This document shows, piece after piece, positions 9,183 to 16,530 of a stretch of DNA of 64,000 nt. This stretch comes from Verrucomicrobiia bacterium. Lineage in GTDB: Bacteria; Verrucomicrobiota; Verrucomicrobiia; Limisphaerales; DSYF01. The stretch spans positions 1-64,000 of the forward strand of contig DASTWL010000091.1 of the NCBI GenBank assembly GCA_035765895.1. The letters run 5' to 3'. The translations under genes and the position numbers were made by a program. Below the pieces are notes generated by a model that saw only the letters and a program-made list of their open reading frames with translations, did no database searches and was not told where the DNA came from. Positions within the stretch are counted from its first letter, which is position 1. The number at the start of each line of letters is the position of its first letter.

Positions 9183-9698
9183 TCATGACACACAGGCCGC
9201 TTCGGCCGCAGCTTCCACCCGGCGGAGCACCCGGGCCGGGTTCCCAGCAACGATGGTGCCAGCAGGCACATCGCGGGTGACCACGCTGCCGGCGCCCACA
9301 ATGGCCCCCTCGCCAATCGTGACCCCGCACAAGATGGTGGCGCCGGACCCGATGGACGCGCCCCGCTGCACCCGCGTGGGCACACAGGCCCAGTCCGCCT
9401 CGCTTTGCAGCTTCCCGTCGCCGTTGGTGGCGCGCGGGAACAAGTCGTTCACGAAGGTGACACCGTGACCGATGAAGACTTCATCTTCAAGCGTAACCCC
9501 TTCGCAAACAAAGCTATGGCTTGAAATCTTGCAGCGCTGTCCAATTTTCGCGCCTTTTTGAATCTCGACGAACGTGCCGATGCGCGTTTCGTCTCCAATC
9601 TCGCAGCCATAGAGGTTCACGAACGCGAACAGGCGGACATTGCGGCCCAGCTTCACGTCCGGGGCCACTCGTATCGTGGCGGCATCGTTGGGATTCAT
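9183..9698 (-). CDS. Left-handed beta-helix N-acetyltransferase, WbpD/WlbB-like
   Basis: This 171-residue protein is built almost entirely of hexapeptide repeats (for example IGDETRIGTFVEIQKGAKIGQ and VTIGEGAIVGAGSVVTRDV). It ends in GTIVAGNPARVLR, which is typical of sugar O/N-acetyltransferases. Its length and layout fit the WbpD/WlbB group, which acetylates the 3-amino group of UDP-2-acetamido-3-amino-glucuronate. Support comes from its neighbour: the upstream gene is the matching WlbA/WbpB-type dehydrogenase, and the two overlap by 4 nt (ATGA), so they should be translated together. The WbpE-type aminotransferase and WbpA dehydrogenase of that pathway are not in the window. Confidence 0.85.
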   Translation of the reverse strand: MNPNDAATIRVAPDVKLGRNVRLFAFVNLYGCEIGDETRIGTFVEIQKGAKIGQRCKISSHSFVCEGVTLEDEVFIGHGVTFVNDLFPRATNGDGKLQSEADWACVPTRVQRGASIGSGATILCGVTIGEGAIVGAGSVVTRDVPAGTIVAGNPARVLRRVEAAAEAACVS

Positions 9699-10813
9699 GC
9701 GGTCACCAGATTTTTGGCCGCCGGTTCCGCCACGGGTTCATCGCCATTGCCGTTGCCCTGCCCGTTCAAGCCGTGGGCAATGGCCCGGCGCGGCTGCACG
9801 AGTGAAACAGCCGTTCCGTTCTGGCGCAGGGACTGGTCCGCCCCTTCCAGAATGCGCACCACCTCCATGCCCTCCGGTCCGCCGGTGATCGGCTGGATGC
9901 CTTCGCGGATGCACTCCACAAAATGGCGCATCTCCATCTTCAAGGGCTCGTCCTGCTTGATGTAAGGCACGTAAACGTCGCCGTGATGATACGAATAGGT
10001 GAATTCAGCGAACGTGTCGTAATGGGGCGGCGTCTCGACGCGGACATCGTAAATCCGGAGCTTCTCCAGCGGTTCCGTGTCGTCGTAAACAATCATCCGC
10101 CGCGAGCCCACCACCGTCATCTGCCGGACCTTCTTCGGGTCCAGCCAGCTGTTGCGCACCATGGCGCAGCACTGGTGTTTGAAGGTGAGATACATGGCCG
10201 ACACATCCTCGATGCCGGGCGCCAGGTGGCAGCTGCCCTGGCAGGAAACCGCCAGCGGCGGCTGTTCGAGCAGGTGCAGGATAATGGACAAATCGTGCGG
10301 CGCCAGATCCCACGCCACGTTGATGTCCTTCTGGAACAGGCCGAGGTTCAGGCGCTGCGTGGAGATGTAACGAATCTTGCCGATGTCGCCCGAGTCGATG
10401 ATTTCCTTCATGCGGTTCACCGCCGGCGAGAACATGAACGTGTGACCGACCATGAGCACCAGACCGCGGCTTTCGGACAACGCGATGAGCTCCTCGCATT
10501 CAGCCACGGTGCGGGCCATCGGTTTCTCGATGAACACGTGCTTGCCGGCCTGGAGACAGGCCTTGGCCATGGCGTGGTGAAACCGCACGGGCGTTGCGAT
10601 CAGAACCGCGTCAACGTTGGGGTTGGCGAGCAACTCCTCGAAGCGCGTCGTGATCGCGGCTGCGGGATGGAGCCGCTTCATGTGGCGCAACCTCTGTTCC
10701 GAGGCATCGCACAGCACGGCCAGTTCACAGTCGGCCGTCTGCGAGATATTACGGGCCAGGTTCGGCCCCCAATAACCACATCCGGCAACACCAACTCTGA
10801 TTTTTTTGTTCAT
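9695..10813 (-). CDS. Gfo/Idh/MocA dehydrogenase, WlbA/WbpB-like
   Basis: This 372-residue oxidoreductase has an N-terminal NAD-binding fold starting IRVGVAGCGYWGPNLARN and the family motif EKPMARTVAECEEL. The WGPN variant with no export signal is typical of nucleotide-sugar dehydrogenases such as WlbA/WbpB, which oxidise C3 of UDP-N-acetylglucosaminuronate. The start at 10813 follows GGAGAA. A longer open frame reaches 11065 but would overlap the sugar transferase and adds a low-complexity tail, so it was rejected. The start lies 2 nt after the stop of the priming transferase, and the 3' end overlaps the acetyltransferase, forming one transcription unit for activated-sugar synthesis. Confidence 0.87.
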   Translation of the reverse strand: MNKKIRVGVAGCGYWGPNLARNISQTADCELAVLCDASEQRLRHMKRLHPAAAITTRFEELLANPNVDAVLIATPVRFHHAMAKACLQAGKHVFIEKPMARTVAECEELIALSESRGLVLMVGHTFMFSPAVNRMKEIIDSGDIGKIRYISTQRLNLGLFQKDINVAWDLAPHDLSIILHLLEQPPLAVSCQGSCHLAPGIEDVSAMYLTFKHQCCAMVRNSWLDPKKVRQMTVVGSRRMIVYDDTEPLEKLRIYDVRVETPPHYDTFAEFTYSYHHGDVYVPYIKQDEPLKMEMRHFVECIREGIQPITGGPEGMEVVRILEGADQSLRQNGTAVSLVQPRRAIAHGLNGQGNGNGDEPVAEPAAKNLVTA

Positions 10814-10815
10814 GA

Positions 10816-11625
10816 CTATTCTCCGCTTTGCGTTGAGACCGCAGTGGCTACTCCGGTCGGGATTTTTGACGCGGACTTCGGTGGGTTGCCCGCTCGTTTG
10901 GCGGCCCGCTTGGCGGCCCGCAGATCGCACACCTGCTGCACAATTGCCAGCGGCGTGCGTAAAAGTATCAACAGATCCAGCCCCGGGCTCATGCGCCGCG
11001 CGTATTCGATGTCCAGCTGGACCATCTGGGTGAACGTGGTGCGGTTCTTGCCGCTGACCTGCCACAGGCCGGTCAATCCGGGGGGCGCCGTGCAGCGCTG
11101 CCGCTGCCAGGGCTCATACATTTCGTATTCGTAGGGAATGCAGGGGCGTGGACCGACCAGGCTCATTTCGCCGCGCAGGATGTTGATGATTTGCGGCAAT
11201 TCATCGAGCCCGCTCACCCGGATCCACGAGCCGCCGCGAATGAGCCGCCCGTCGCGTCCGGCATCCAGCTTGACCATCGGGGCCTGCGAACGAATCAAGG
11301 CCTTGACGTGGTCCTGATGCGACCCCTGTTCGGCGTTCACTTGCATGGTGCGAAACTTGAAGCAGGTGAAGGTGCGGCCGTTTTGACCGACGCGGGGCTG
11401 GCGGAAGAAAATCGGACCGCGCGACCCGAGGCGGACCACCAACGCCACGAGCAGCGCCAGCGGCAGCCAGACCGGGAGGGCAACCAGCAACACCAAGGCA
11501 TCCAGCGTCCGCTTCCAGAGCGGCAGCCCCTGCCGCACCGCCGCCGCCGCGGCGCGCTCCGCCACCAGCGTCCCGGACGGGGAGGCAACCACTGTGGGTT
11601 CGTAATTTGTGTTCCCTGCGCTCAT
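10816..11625 (-). CDS. Undecaprenyl-phosphate sugar phosphotransferase (priming transferase)
   Basis: This is a bacterial sugar transferase of about 269 residues, which starts a polysaccharide repeat by moving sugar-1-phosphate from a UDP-sugar to undecaprenyl phosphate at the inner membrane. One hydrophobic segment (ALVLLVALPVWLPLALLVALVV) precedes the catalytic part, with FKFRTM, the SGLDELPQIINILRGEMSLVGPRP signature region and PGLTGLWQVSGK near the end. This is the short, single-helix (PglC-like) form lacking the WbaP N-terminal helices. ATG 11625 is chosen over GTG 11658 because GGGGTG precedes it. It follows the NusG-like gene with about 220 nt of leader between. Confidence 0.9.
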   Translation of the reverse strand: MSAGNTNYEPTVVASPSGTLVAERAAAAAVRQGLPLWKRTLDALVLLVALPVWLPLALLVALVVRLGSRGPIFFRQPRVGQNGRTFTCFKFRTMQVNAEQGSHQDHVKALIRSQAPMVKLDAGRDGRLIRGGSWIRVSGLDELPQIINILRGEMSLVGPRPCIPYEYEMYEPWQRQRCTAPPGLTGLWQVSGKNRTTFTQMVQLDIEYARRMSPGLDLLILLRTPLAIVQQVCDLRAAKRAAKRAGNPPKSASKIPTGVATAVSTQSGE

Positions 11626-11682
11626 GTTGTGAATCGCACCCCGTTGCGCGGCGGACACTGGTGGGCCGGCCGCGCTGCCCGG

Positions 11683-11756
11683 GCGTCACGCCGTTCGTGA
11701 CGCTCACAACAATGGACAAAGAGCCGTGAACTGCCTAGCCACACAAAAGTGGCAGG
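11683..11756 (-). promoter_or_regulatory. Leader with two potential hairpins between the NusG-like gene and the sugar transferase
   Basis: GCGTCACG (11683-11690) pairs perfectly with CGTGACGC (11696-11703) across a 5-nt loop. GCCAC (11738-11742) pairs with GTGGC (11749-11753), extended by CCT/AGG past a one-base bulge. Neither is followed by a T-run on the minus strand, so they are not standard intrinsic terminators. Their position just after the antiterminator gene makes a pause or recruitment role possible. Confidence 0.35.
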
Positions 11757-11844
11757 CCGCGGCTGACCGACGCCTCCGGAAGAAACCGCACGCAGGGAAC
11801 AATTTTTACGGGGGCAGCCCGGGGGAAATCCGTGGAGCGAACGC

Positions 11845-12417
11845 TCAAGTGGGCTCCAAAATCTCCGCCCCCACGCGGACGGCGGCGGCCTGACTGATGA
11901 ACTCCAATCGCAGCAGCACCGTATCCAGCCCGTAGCGCTTTTCGACCCAGCCCTCCACGCCGCGCAGGGGGCCGGACTTGATCCGCACCCGCATCCCTTC
12001 GCCGATGCTGGGCGCCAGGCGGACTTCCAGCCCGGCGGCGAGGGCCTGCAAGATTTCGTGCAACTGCCGTTCGAGGGTTTCCTGATCGTGCACCTCAAGC
12101 AGATTGGCCACGTAATCGTTCTGCCGCAGGAAATCCTTGCAGCGCGGCGGCACGTGCAGGAAGACGTAGCCGGGAAACAGCGGCTTCTGGAAGACAACCG
12201 TTTTGCCCCGGTATTTGTGGGCCGAGGGATGGCAGGGCAGCGTTGCGCTCAATCCTTCCCGCCCGCACGCGTCCACCAGCTTCTTTTCGCAGCGCGGCTT
12301 GGTGTGGGCCACAAACCAGCGCGGCGACGCGGATGGCGCATCGCCGGGGGTAACGGCACTGTGTTCAGGCTGGGTCACGGGTGATCGGGCAAGGGCGCCG
12401 GAAAGGTCGAGAATCAC
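11845..12417 (-). CDS. NusG-like specialised transcription antiterminator (RfaH/UpxY/LoaP class)
   Basis: This 190-residue protein has a NusG N-terminal (NGN) domain, visible as PRWFVAHTKPRCEKKL and PLFPGYVFLHV, and a C-terminal KOW segment (GEGMRVRIKSGPLRGVEGWVEKR). Specialised NusG paralogues at the head of capsule or exopolysaccharide operons let RNA polymerase read through the long operon. The position as first gene of this minus-strand cluster fits that role. The start at GTG 12417 is uncertain: the conserved domain begins about 32 residues later, and an in-frame GTG at codon 14 is also possible. The housekeeping nusG would normally lie with secE and rplK, which are absent here. Confidence 0.88.
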   Translation of the reverse strand: MILDLSGALARSPVTQPEHSAVTPGDAPSASPRWFVAHTKPRCEKKLVDACGREGLSATLPCHPSAHKYRGKTVVFQKPLFPGYVFLHVPPRCKDFLRQNDYVANLLEVHDQETLERQLHEILQALAAGLEVRLAPSIGEGMRVRIKSGPLRGVEGWVEKRYGLDTVLLRLEFISQAAAVRVGAEILEPT

Positions 12418-12541
12418 CGGCCCGCTTCCCGGAAGCTGCCCGGGAGGATTTTGATTGTATGTCCTTCATTTGTCCACCTTTGTCCCCCAAGAGCGGGCAT
12501 AATCCACTTGCCCGGCTGACGCCTTTGCCCGAATGTTCAGC

Positions 12542-12555
12542 GGGCATACCTCGTC
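12542..12555 (-). promoter_or_regulatory. Weak match to the repeated exopolysaccharide leader motif
   Basis: GGGCATACCTCGTC here matches GGGCAGACTTCGTC (8888-8901) at 12 of 14 positions. It lies in the 256-nt region between the divergent NusG-like and response-regulator genes, but the match stops at GTC. It is listed only because its position parallels the two better copies. Confidence 0.22.
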
Positions 12556-12673
12556 AAGGACGGAGCCGCGCCGGCGCACGGCGGGCAGTTGGTCCCGACG
12601 AGCCAGCGCAGGCCGAAGGCGGTCAACCGGCCGGGCGGACAACTCAACCATATCACTTGTGCAAGCGGAGAAT

Positions 12674-13354
12674 TTGAAACAACCGAATTCCGAAATCGGT
12701 GTGGCGATTGTCGATGATGAGCCGGTCGTCCGGATTGGTTTGGAGGGTCTCCTGAAGCGCTCGCCCGGGTTTCGCTGTGGCGGGGTCTATTCCGATGCCG
12801 AATCGGCGCTGACAAATCTCCCCAAAAATCCGCCGGATGTGCTGCTGATGGACATTCAGCTTCCCGGCATGGATGGCATTTCCGCCATCCGCTCGCTGCG
12901 CGGGAAGCTGCCGGACACGGAAATCATCATGCTCACCTCGATGGAGGACCACGACCGGATTTTCGCGTCCTTCGCCGCCGGCGCCTCGGGTTACCTGCTC
13001 AAGCACACCGCACCCAACAAAATTCTGGAGGCCATCCGCGAGGTGCATGGCGGTGGTTCGCCGATGAGTGCGCCCATCGCCCGGCGCCTGGTGAAGTTCT
13101 TTGACGGTGACGGCCCGGCTCCCGCCCCGCCCACACCCGCCGTGCAGAATGTGGAAAACAACCCCAACCTGACGAACCGCGAACAGGAAGTGCTCAGCCT
13201 CATGGCCGAGGGCCTGTTGTATAAGGAAGCGGCTGATCGTCTCGGGTTGAGCGTGGACACGATCCGCGCGCACTTGCGAAACATCTACAAGAAGCTCCGT
13301 GTGCGCAATCGCACCGAAGCGATCCTCAAACTGTCCGAAGCGAAACCGGAGTGA
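12674..13354 (+). CDS. NarL/FixJ-type response regulator with LuxR DNA-binding domain
   Basis: The TTG at 12674, just after GCGGAG, gives a 226-residue protein starting KQPNSEIGVAIVDDEP. The receiver domain (about 1-120) shows the acidic pair in VDDEP, the phospho-acceptor aspartate in LLMDIQLPGMDG and the switch residues in IIMLTSMEDHD and GYLLKH. The LuxR helix-turn-helix occupies the last 65 residues (LTNREQEVLSLMAEG, TIRAHLRNIYKKL). GTG 12659 is an alternative start; the ATG at 12533 would add a very basic, non-conserved tail. No cognate histidine kinase is nearby. It diverges from the exopolysaccharide cluster and may regulate it (inference). Its 3' end overlaps nagB by 29 bp tail to tail. 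Confidence 0.88.
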   Translation: MKQPNSEIGVAIVDDEPVVRIGLEGLLKRSPGFRCGGVYSDAESALTNLPKNPPDVLLMDIQLPGMDGISAIRSLRGKLPDTEIIMLTSMEDHDRIFASFAAGASGYLLKHTAPNKILEAIREVHGGGSPMSAPIARRLVKFFDGDGPAPAPPTPAVQNVENNPNLTNREQEVLSLMAEGLLYKEAADRLGLSVDTIRAHLRNIYKKLRVRNRTEAILKLSEAKPE

Positions 13355-14135
13355 CTCCGCGCGACGGCGCAGTTCCTTCCGCCGGCATCCGCCGGTGCCG
13401 GTCGGGTTCGCGGAGCCGGCCCGCGACCGTTTCGTCCAACACCACGGTGCAATCGTGATGCAATTGCAGAGCCGTGGCCGTGACCCGGCTGGTGAGCGGC
13501 CCTTCGATCGCCTGCGCCACGATGTGGGCCTTTTCCGCGCCGGTGGCCAGCAGCACGCACCGCCGGCAATCCAGAATGGTGCCCACACCCATCGTGATGG
13601 CGCGACATGGCACTTCATCGGGCGGGGTGAACAACGGGCCGTTCTGCTCCCGCGTCACCGGTGACAGCGCCTCGACGCGCGTCCGCGACCGCAGTGCTGA
13701 GAGCGGTTCGTTGAACCCCAGATGGCCGTTCCGACCAATGCCGAGCAATTGCAGATCGATGCCGCCGCACTGCTGGATGAGCTGCTCGTAGCGCGCACAT
13801 TCCGCCTCCAGATCGCGCGCCATGCCATCCGGCAGATGGGTGTTCCGCATGTCAATGTTCACCTGCTGGAACAGGTGATGATTCATGTAATGCCGGTAGG
13901 AGTTCCGGTGTGCGCCGGGCAGTCCCACGTATTCGTCGAGATTGAACGTCCGGCAGCCGGAGAAATCGAGACCCGCCTCCCGGTGCAATGCCACGAGCCG
14001 GGCGTAAACCGCCTCCATCGTGCGGCCCGTGGCCAGGCCCAAAACCAGTCGCGGGTTCGCCCGCAACGCTTCAGCGATGATTTGCGCCACCCAGTTGGTG
14101 GCCGCCGACACCGTCGGTTGAATGATGACGTCCAT
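13326..14135 (-). CDS. nagB: Glucosamine-6-phosphate deaminase
   Basis: NagB converts glucosamine-6-phosphate to fructose-6-phosphate and ammonia, the step that sends amino sugars into glycolysis. The 269-residue protein (ATG 14135) shows FNLDEYVGL with the proton-relay Asp, LLGIGRNGHLGFNEP with the catalytic His and Asn, and the GLATGRTMEAVY phosphate-binding segment. Length is normal for the family. The C-terminus runs about 10 codons past the end of the response-regulator gene on the other strand. It diverges from the PIG-L deacetylase gene across 231 bp, and nagA is not visible nearby. Confidence 0.93.
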   Translation of the reverse strand: MDVIIQPTVSAATNWVAQIIAEALRANPRLVLGLATGRTMEAVYARLVALHREAGLDFSGCRTFNLDEYVGLPGAHRNSYRHYMNHHLFQQVNIDMRNTHLPDGMARDLEAECARYEQLIQQCGGIDLQLLGIGRNGHLGFNEPLSALRSRTRVEALSPVTREQNGPLFTPPDEVPCRAITMGVGTILDCRRCVLLATGAEKAHIVAQAIEGPLTSRVTATALQLHHDCTVVLDETVAGRLREPDRHRRMPAEGTAPSRGVTPVSLRTV

Positions 14136-14245
14136 GAGATGTGCAACAGCCGGGCCGCGTCCGCACCCGGTCACTCATCCGACCACGGGCCCGATTTAAA
14201 CGCCGCCACATCCGAACAACGTAACGAAAATTCGCCCACCCCAAA

Positions 14246-14265
14246 ATCCCCCAAAAAGGGGGGAT
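14246..14265. other. Small hairpin in the nagB/PIG-L intergenic region
   Basis: ATCCCCC (14246-14252) and GGGGGAT (14259-14265) form a 7-bp inverted repeat around AAAAAG. It lies between divergent genes and has no adjacent T-run, so a terminator is unlikely. It could be an operator-like or leader structure. Confidence 0.25.
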
Positions 14266-14366
14266 GGATTGTGTGGTGCGCGCGCGGCCTCTCTGGCAAA
14301 GTGCCGGCAAGCTGACAGACCAGTCCTGAAGACGTTGCCGGGCGCTGGCCGGCAGCCTAAACCAAC

Positions 14367-15233
14367 ATGGCCATGAATCCTTATCACGACTTCGTCAACT
14401 CCTTCGCCCGCCTCGTCACCGACGGCAAAAGGCTGCCCCTGGGTGGCATCGCGCCGCATCACCGGCCCGCGCCTCCCGCCAGCGCCCCTGCAGCCCTGAT
14501 CTTTTCGCCCCATCCCGACGACGAATGCATCATCGGCGGACTCGCCCTGCGCCTGATGCGCGAAGCGGGATTGCGCGTCATCAACGTGGCCGTCACGCAG
14601 GGCAGCAACAAGGAACGCCAGCAGCCGCGCCTCGTGGAATTGCGCAACGCCTGCGGCTGGCTGGGCTTTGAGCTCGAGCAGACCGCGCCCAACGGCCTCG
14701 AAAAAATCAACCCCAAGACCCGCACTGGCGACCCGCAGCATTGGGCCGCCGCCGTCAAGGTCATCGCCGCCTCACTCGCGAAGCACCAGCCCCGCGTCAT
14801 TTTCTTCCCGCATGAACTGGACTGGAACAGCACCCACATCGGCACGCATCTGCTGGTGATGGACGCGCTGAAAACCCTGCCGGCGAGCTTCACGTGCTTC
14901 CTGGTCGAGACCGAGTTCTGGGGCCAGATGGCATCGCCCAATCTCATGGTGGAATCCAGCGCGGAAGACGTGGGCGACCTGCTCGCGGCGCTTTCGTTTC
15001 ACGTTGAGGAAGTGCGGCGCAACCCATATCACCTGCGGATGCCCGCGTGGCTGCAGGACAATGTCCGCCGCGGCGCGGAACTGGTCGGTGGCCAGGGTGG
15101 TGCCGCGCCCAATTTCATGTTTGCCACGCTCTATCACCTGCGGCGTTGGCGCCACGGCGCGGTGCAGGACGTGTATCCGGGCGGACGGCACCTGGGCGAA
15201 AAGGAGTCGCCTGCCGCCCTGTTTCAGGACTGA
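14367..15233 (+). CDS. PIG-L family (LmbE-like) N-acetylglucosamine deacetylase
   Basis: This 288-residue cytoplasmic protein has the PIG-L zinc-site motif FSPHPDDECIIGG near residue 50 and the later HELDWNSTHIGTH motif near 155. The family removes N-acetyl groups from GlcNAc-containing substrates (GlcNAc-PI, GlcNAc-malate, chitobiose). It diverges from nagB, which suggests it supplies a de-acetylated amino sugar to the same pathway. The exact substrate cannot be told from sequence. An in-frame ATG two codons downstream (14373) is an equally good start. Confidence 0.88.
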   Translation: MAMNPYHDFVNSFARLVTDGKRLPLGGIAPHHRPAPPASAPAALIFSPHPDDECIIGGLALRLMREAGLRVINVAVTQGSNKERQQPRLVELRNACGWLGFELEQTAPNGLEKINPKTRTGDPQHWAAAVKVIAASLAKHQPRVIFFPHELDWNSTHIGTHLLVMDALKTLPASFTCFLVETEFWGQMASPNLMVESSAEDVGDLLAALSFHVEEVRRNPYHLRMPAWLQDNVRRGAELVGGQGGAAPNFMFATLYHLRRWRHGAVQDVYPGGRHLGEKESPAALFQD

Positions 15234-15299
15234 CCGAGCCCGGCGGCAAGCGTCGTCTTGCGGCGGGCGACGGGTTTCCAGTATCAAGAGCGTCGTAAG

Positions 15300-16301
15300 A
15301 TGGTCACACAGGAACAAATCGCGCGGAAACTGGGGATTTCCCGCCAGCTCGTGACCTTTGCCCTCGCCGGCTATCCGCAGGTGGCGGCCAAATCGCGCCA
15401 GCGCATCCTGGAGGCGGCCCGGGAGATGGGCTATCGCCCCAACCCGCACGCCCGCGCCCTCAAACGCGAACGCACCGGCATCGTGGCCCTCTGGGTGCCG
15501 GACCAAATTTCCACCCATTACACGCACGTCGCCCGGGAACTGAACCGCCTCGTCAAGCAGGGCCAGCACGAATTGATCATCAGCGAAGTGCGCTCCGCCG
15601 AGGCCGAGGCGGTGTTGTCCCACGTGCCGGTGGATGGAATTTTCGCCGTGGACGCGGCCGCGCTGGTGAAGGCGCACCTGCGTTCCCCGGGCACGCGTTC
15701 CATTCCCGTCATCAGCATCGGGGCCGATGTGTGCGAGCAGACCGATCACGTGCGCGTGGATTTGCGCGCCGGCACGGAGGAACTCATGGCCCACCTGCTT
15801 GAATCGGGTTATCGACGCATCGCCCACGCCACGTTCATCCGCCAGGAGCGCGCCCGCCCGGGCCGGCGCTATGGCTACGCCCAGGCCATGCGCAAGGCCG
15901 GCCGGCCCACCGAGTTCATTTACTATCCTCTATCCGAGCAGCAACGTCCCATCACCCGCCAGCTCATCCGCGATTACGTCGCGGCCCATGGACATCCCGA
16001 AGCCATTTTTTGCCATTCGGATGATGCTGCGCTGGGGATTTACCGCGGCTTGTGCGACCTCGGGCTGCGGGTGCCGGCGGACGTGGCGCTCGCGGCGTGC
16101 GACGGCATTCAGGACACGGAATACCTGGAATGTCCGCTGACGACCCTGGTGCAGCCCGTGGCCGAAATGTGCGAACAGGCCTGGCAATTTTTGGTGCGGC
16201 GCCTCGCGCAGCCGAAGGCCCCCCGCCAGCAGGTGGTGCTCAAGCCCACGCTGGCCATCCGGGCATCGTCCCGACGCACTGATTTTCCCCCGCCGTCGTG
16301 A
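15300..16301 (+). CDS. LacI-family transcriptional regulator
   Basis: This 333-residue regulator starts with the LacI helix-turn-helix (TQEQIARKLGISRQLVTFALAGYPQVAAKSRQRI), followed by the hinge YRPNPHARALKR and a periplasmic-binding-protein-like sensor domain. ATG 15300 is preferred over 15258 because it places the helix-turn-helix at the N-terminus as usual. The gene follows the PIG-L deacetylase and precedes the sugar porter. Two near-identical 14-bp operators (16351-16364 and 18336-18349) upstream of the porter and of the GH109 operon are its likely targets, with an amino sugar or derivative as the likely effector (inference). Confidence 0.92.
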   Translation: MVTQEQIARKLGISRQLVTFALAGYPQVAAKSRQRILEAAREMGYRPNPHARALKRERTGIVALWVPDQISTHYTHVARELNRLVKQGQHELIISEVRSAEAEAVLSHVPVDGIFAVDAAALVKAHLRSPGTRSIPVISIGADVCEQTDHVRVDLRAGTEELMAHLLESGYRRIAHATFIRQERARPGRRYGYAQAMRKAGRPTEFIYYPLSEQQRPITRQLIRDYVAAHGHPEAIFCHSDDAALGIYRGLCDLGLRVPADVALAACDGIQDTEYLECPLTTLVQPVAEMCEQAWQFLVRRLAQPKAPRQQVVLKPTLAIRASSRRTDFPPPS

Positions 16302-16350
16302 CCGGATGAGCGCGGTGCGCCCCGGCCGGCGGCCGCGAATTGAATCATAC

Positions 16351-16399
16351 TTATCTCGTGATAATTAAGATTGGCAATCCAATTGTGCCGCGCTAAAGT
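16351..16399 (+). promoter_or_regulatory. LacI-type operator and promoter of the sugar porter gene
   Basis: The 14-bp TTATCTCGTGATAA (16351-16364) is an imperfect palindrome centred on CG, the usual plan of LacI-family operators. Seven bases on lies TTGGCA (16371-16376), then 17 bp to TAAAGT (16394-16399), a credible sigma-70 promoter. The operator recurs with one base changed at 18336. Confidence 0.6.
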
Positions 16400-16530
16400 C
16401 GCCCGCAACCTGCGCCATTCATGAATCCGCCGACCCAGTCCACGCTGGTCTGCCTCCCGGCCCGCCAAAGCCGGCTGATGGGCGGCGGCCTTCCTTCGGC
16501 GGCGGCCAGAATATTCCGGAGCATCCTCCC

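Noticed and set aside
8906-9385. 159-codon minus-strand frame overlapping the acetyltransferase
   Set aside because: Out-of-frame shadow with Arg/Pro/Gly bias and no domain.
10814-11065. N-terminal extension of the WlbA-like dehydrogenase
   Set aside because: It overlaps the sugar transferase and lacks family similarity; the Rossmann fold starts right after ATG 10813, which has a ribosome binding site.
12533-12673. ATG start of the response regulator at 12533
   Set aside because: It would add 47 mostly Arg/Ser/Gly residues before the receiver domain; TTG 12674 or GTG 12659 fits the family length.
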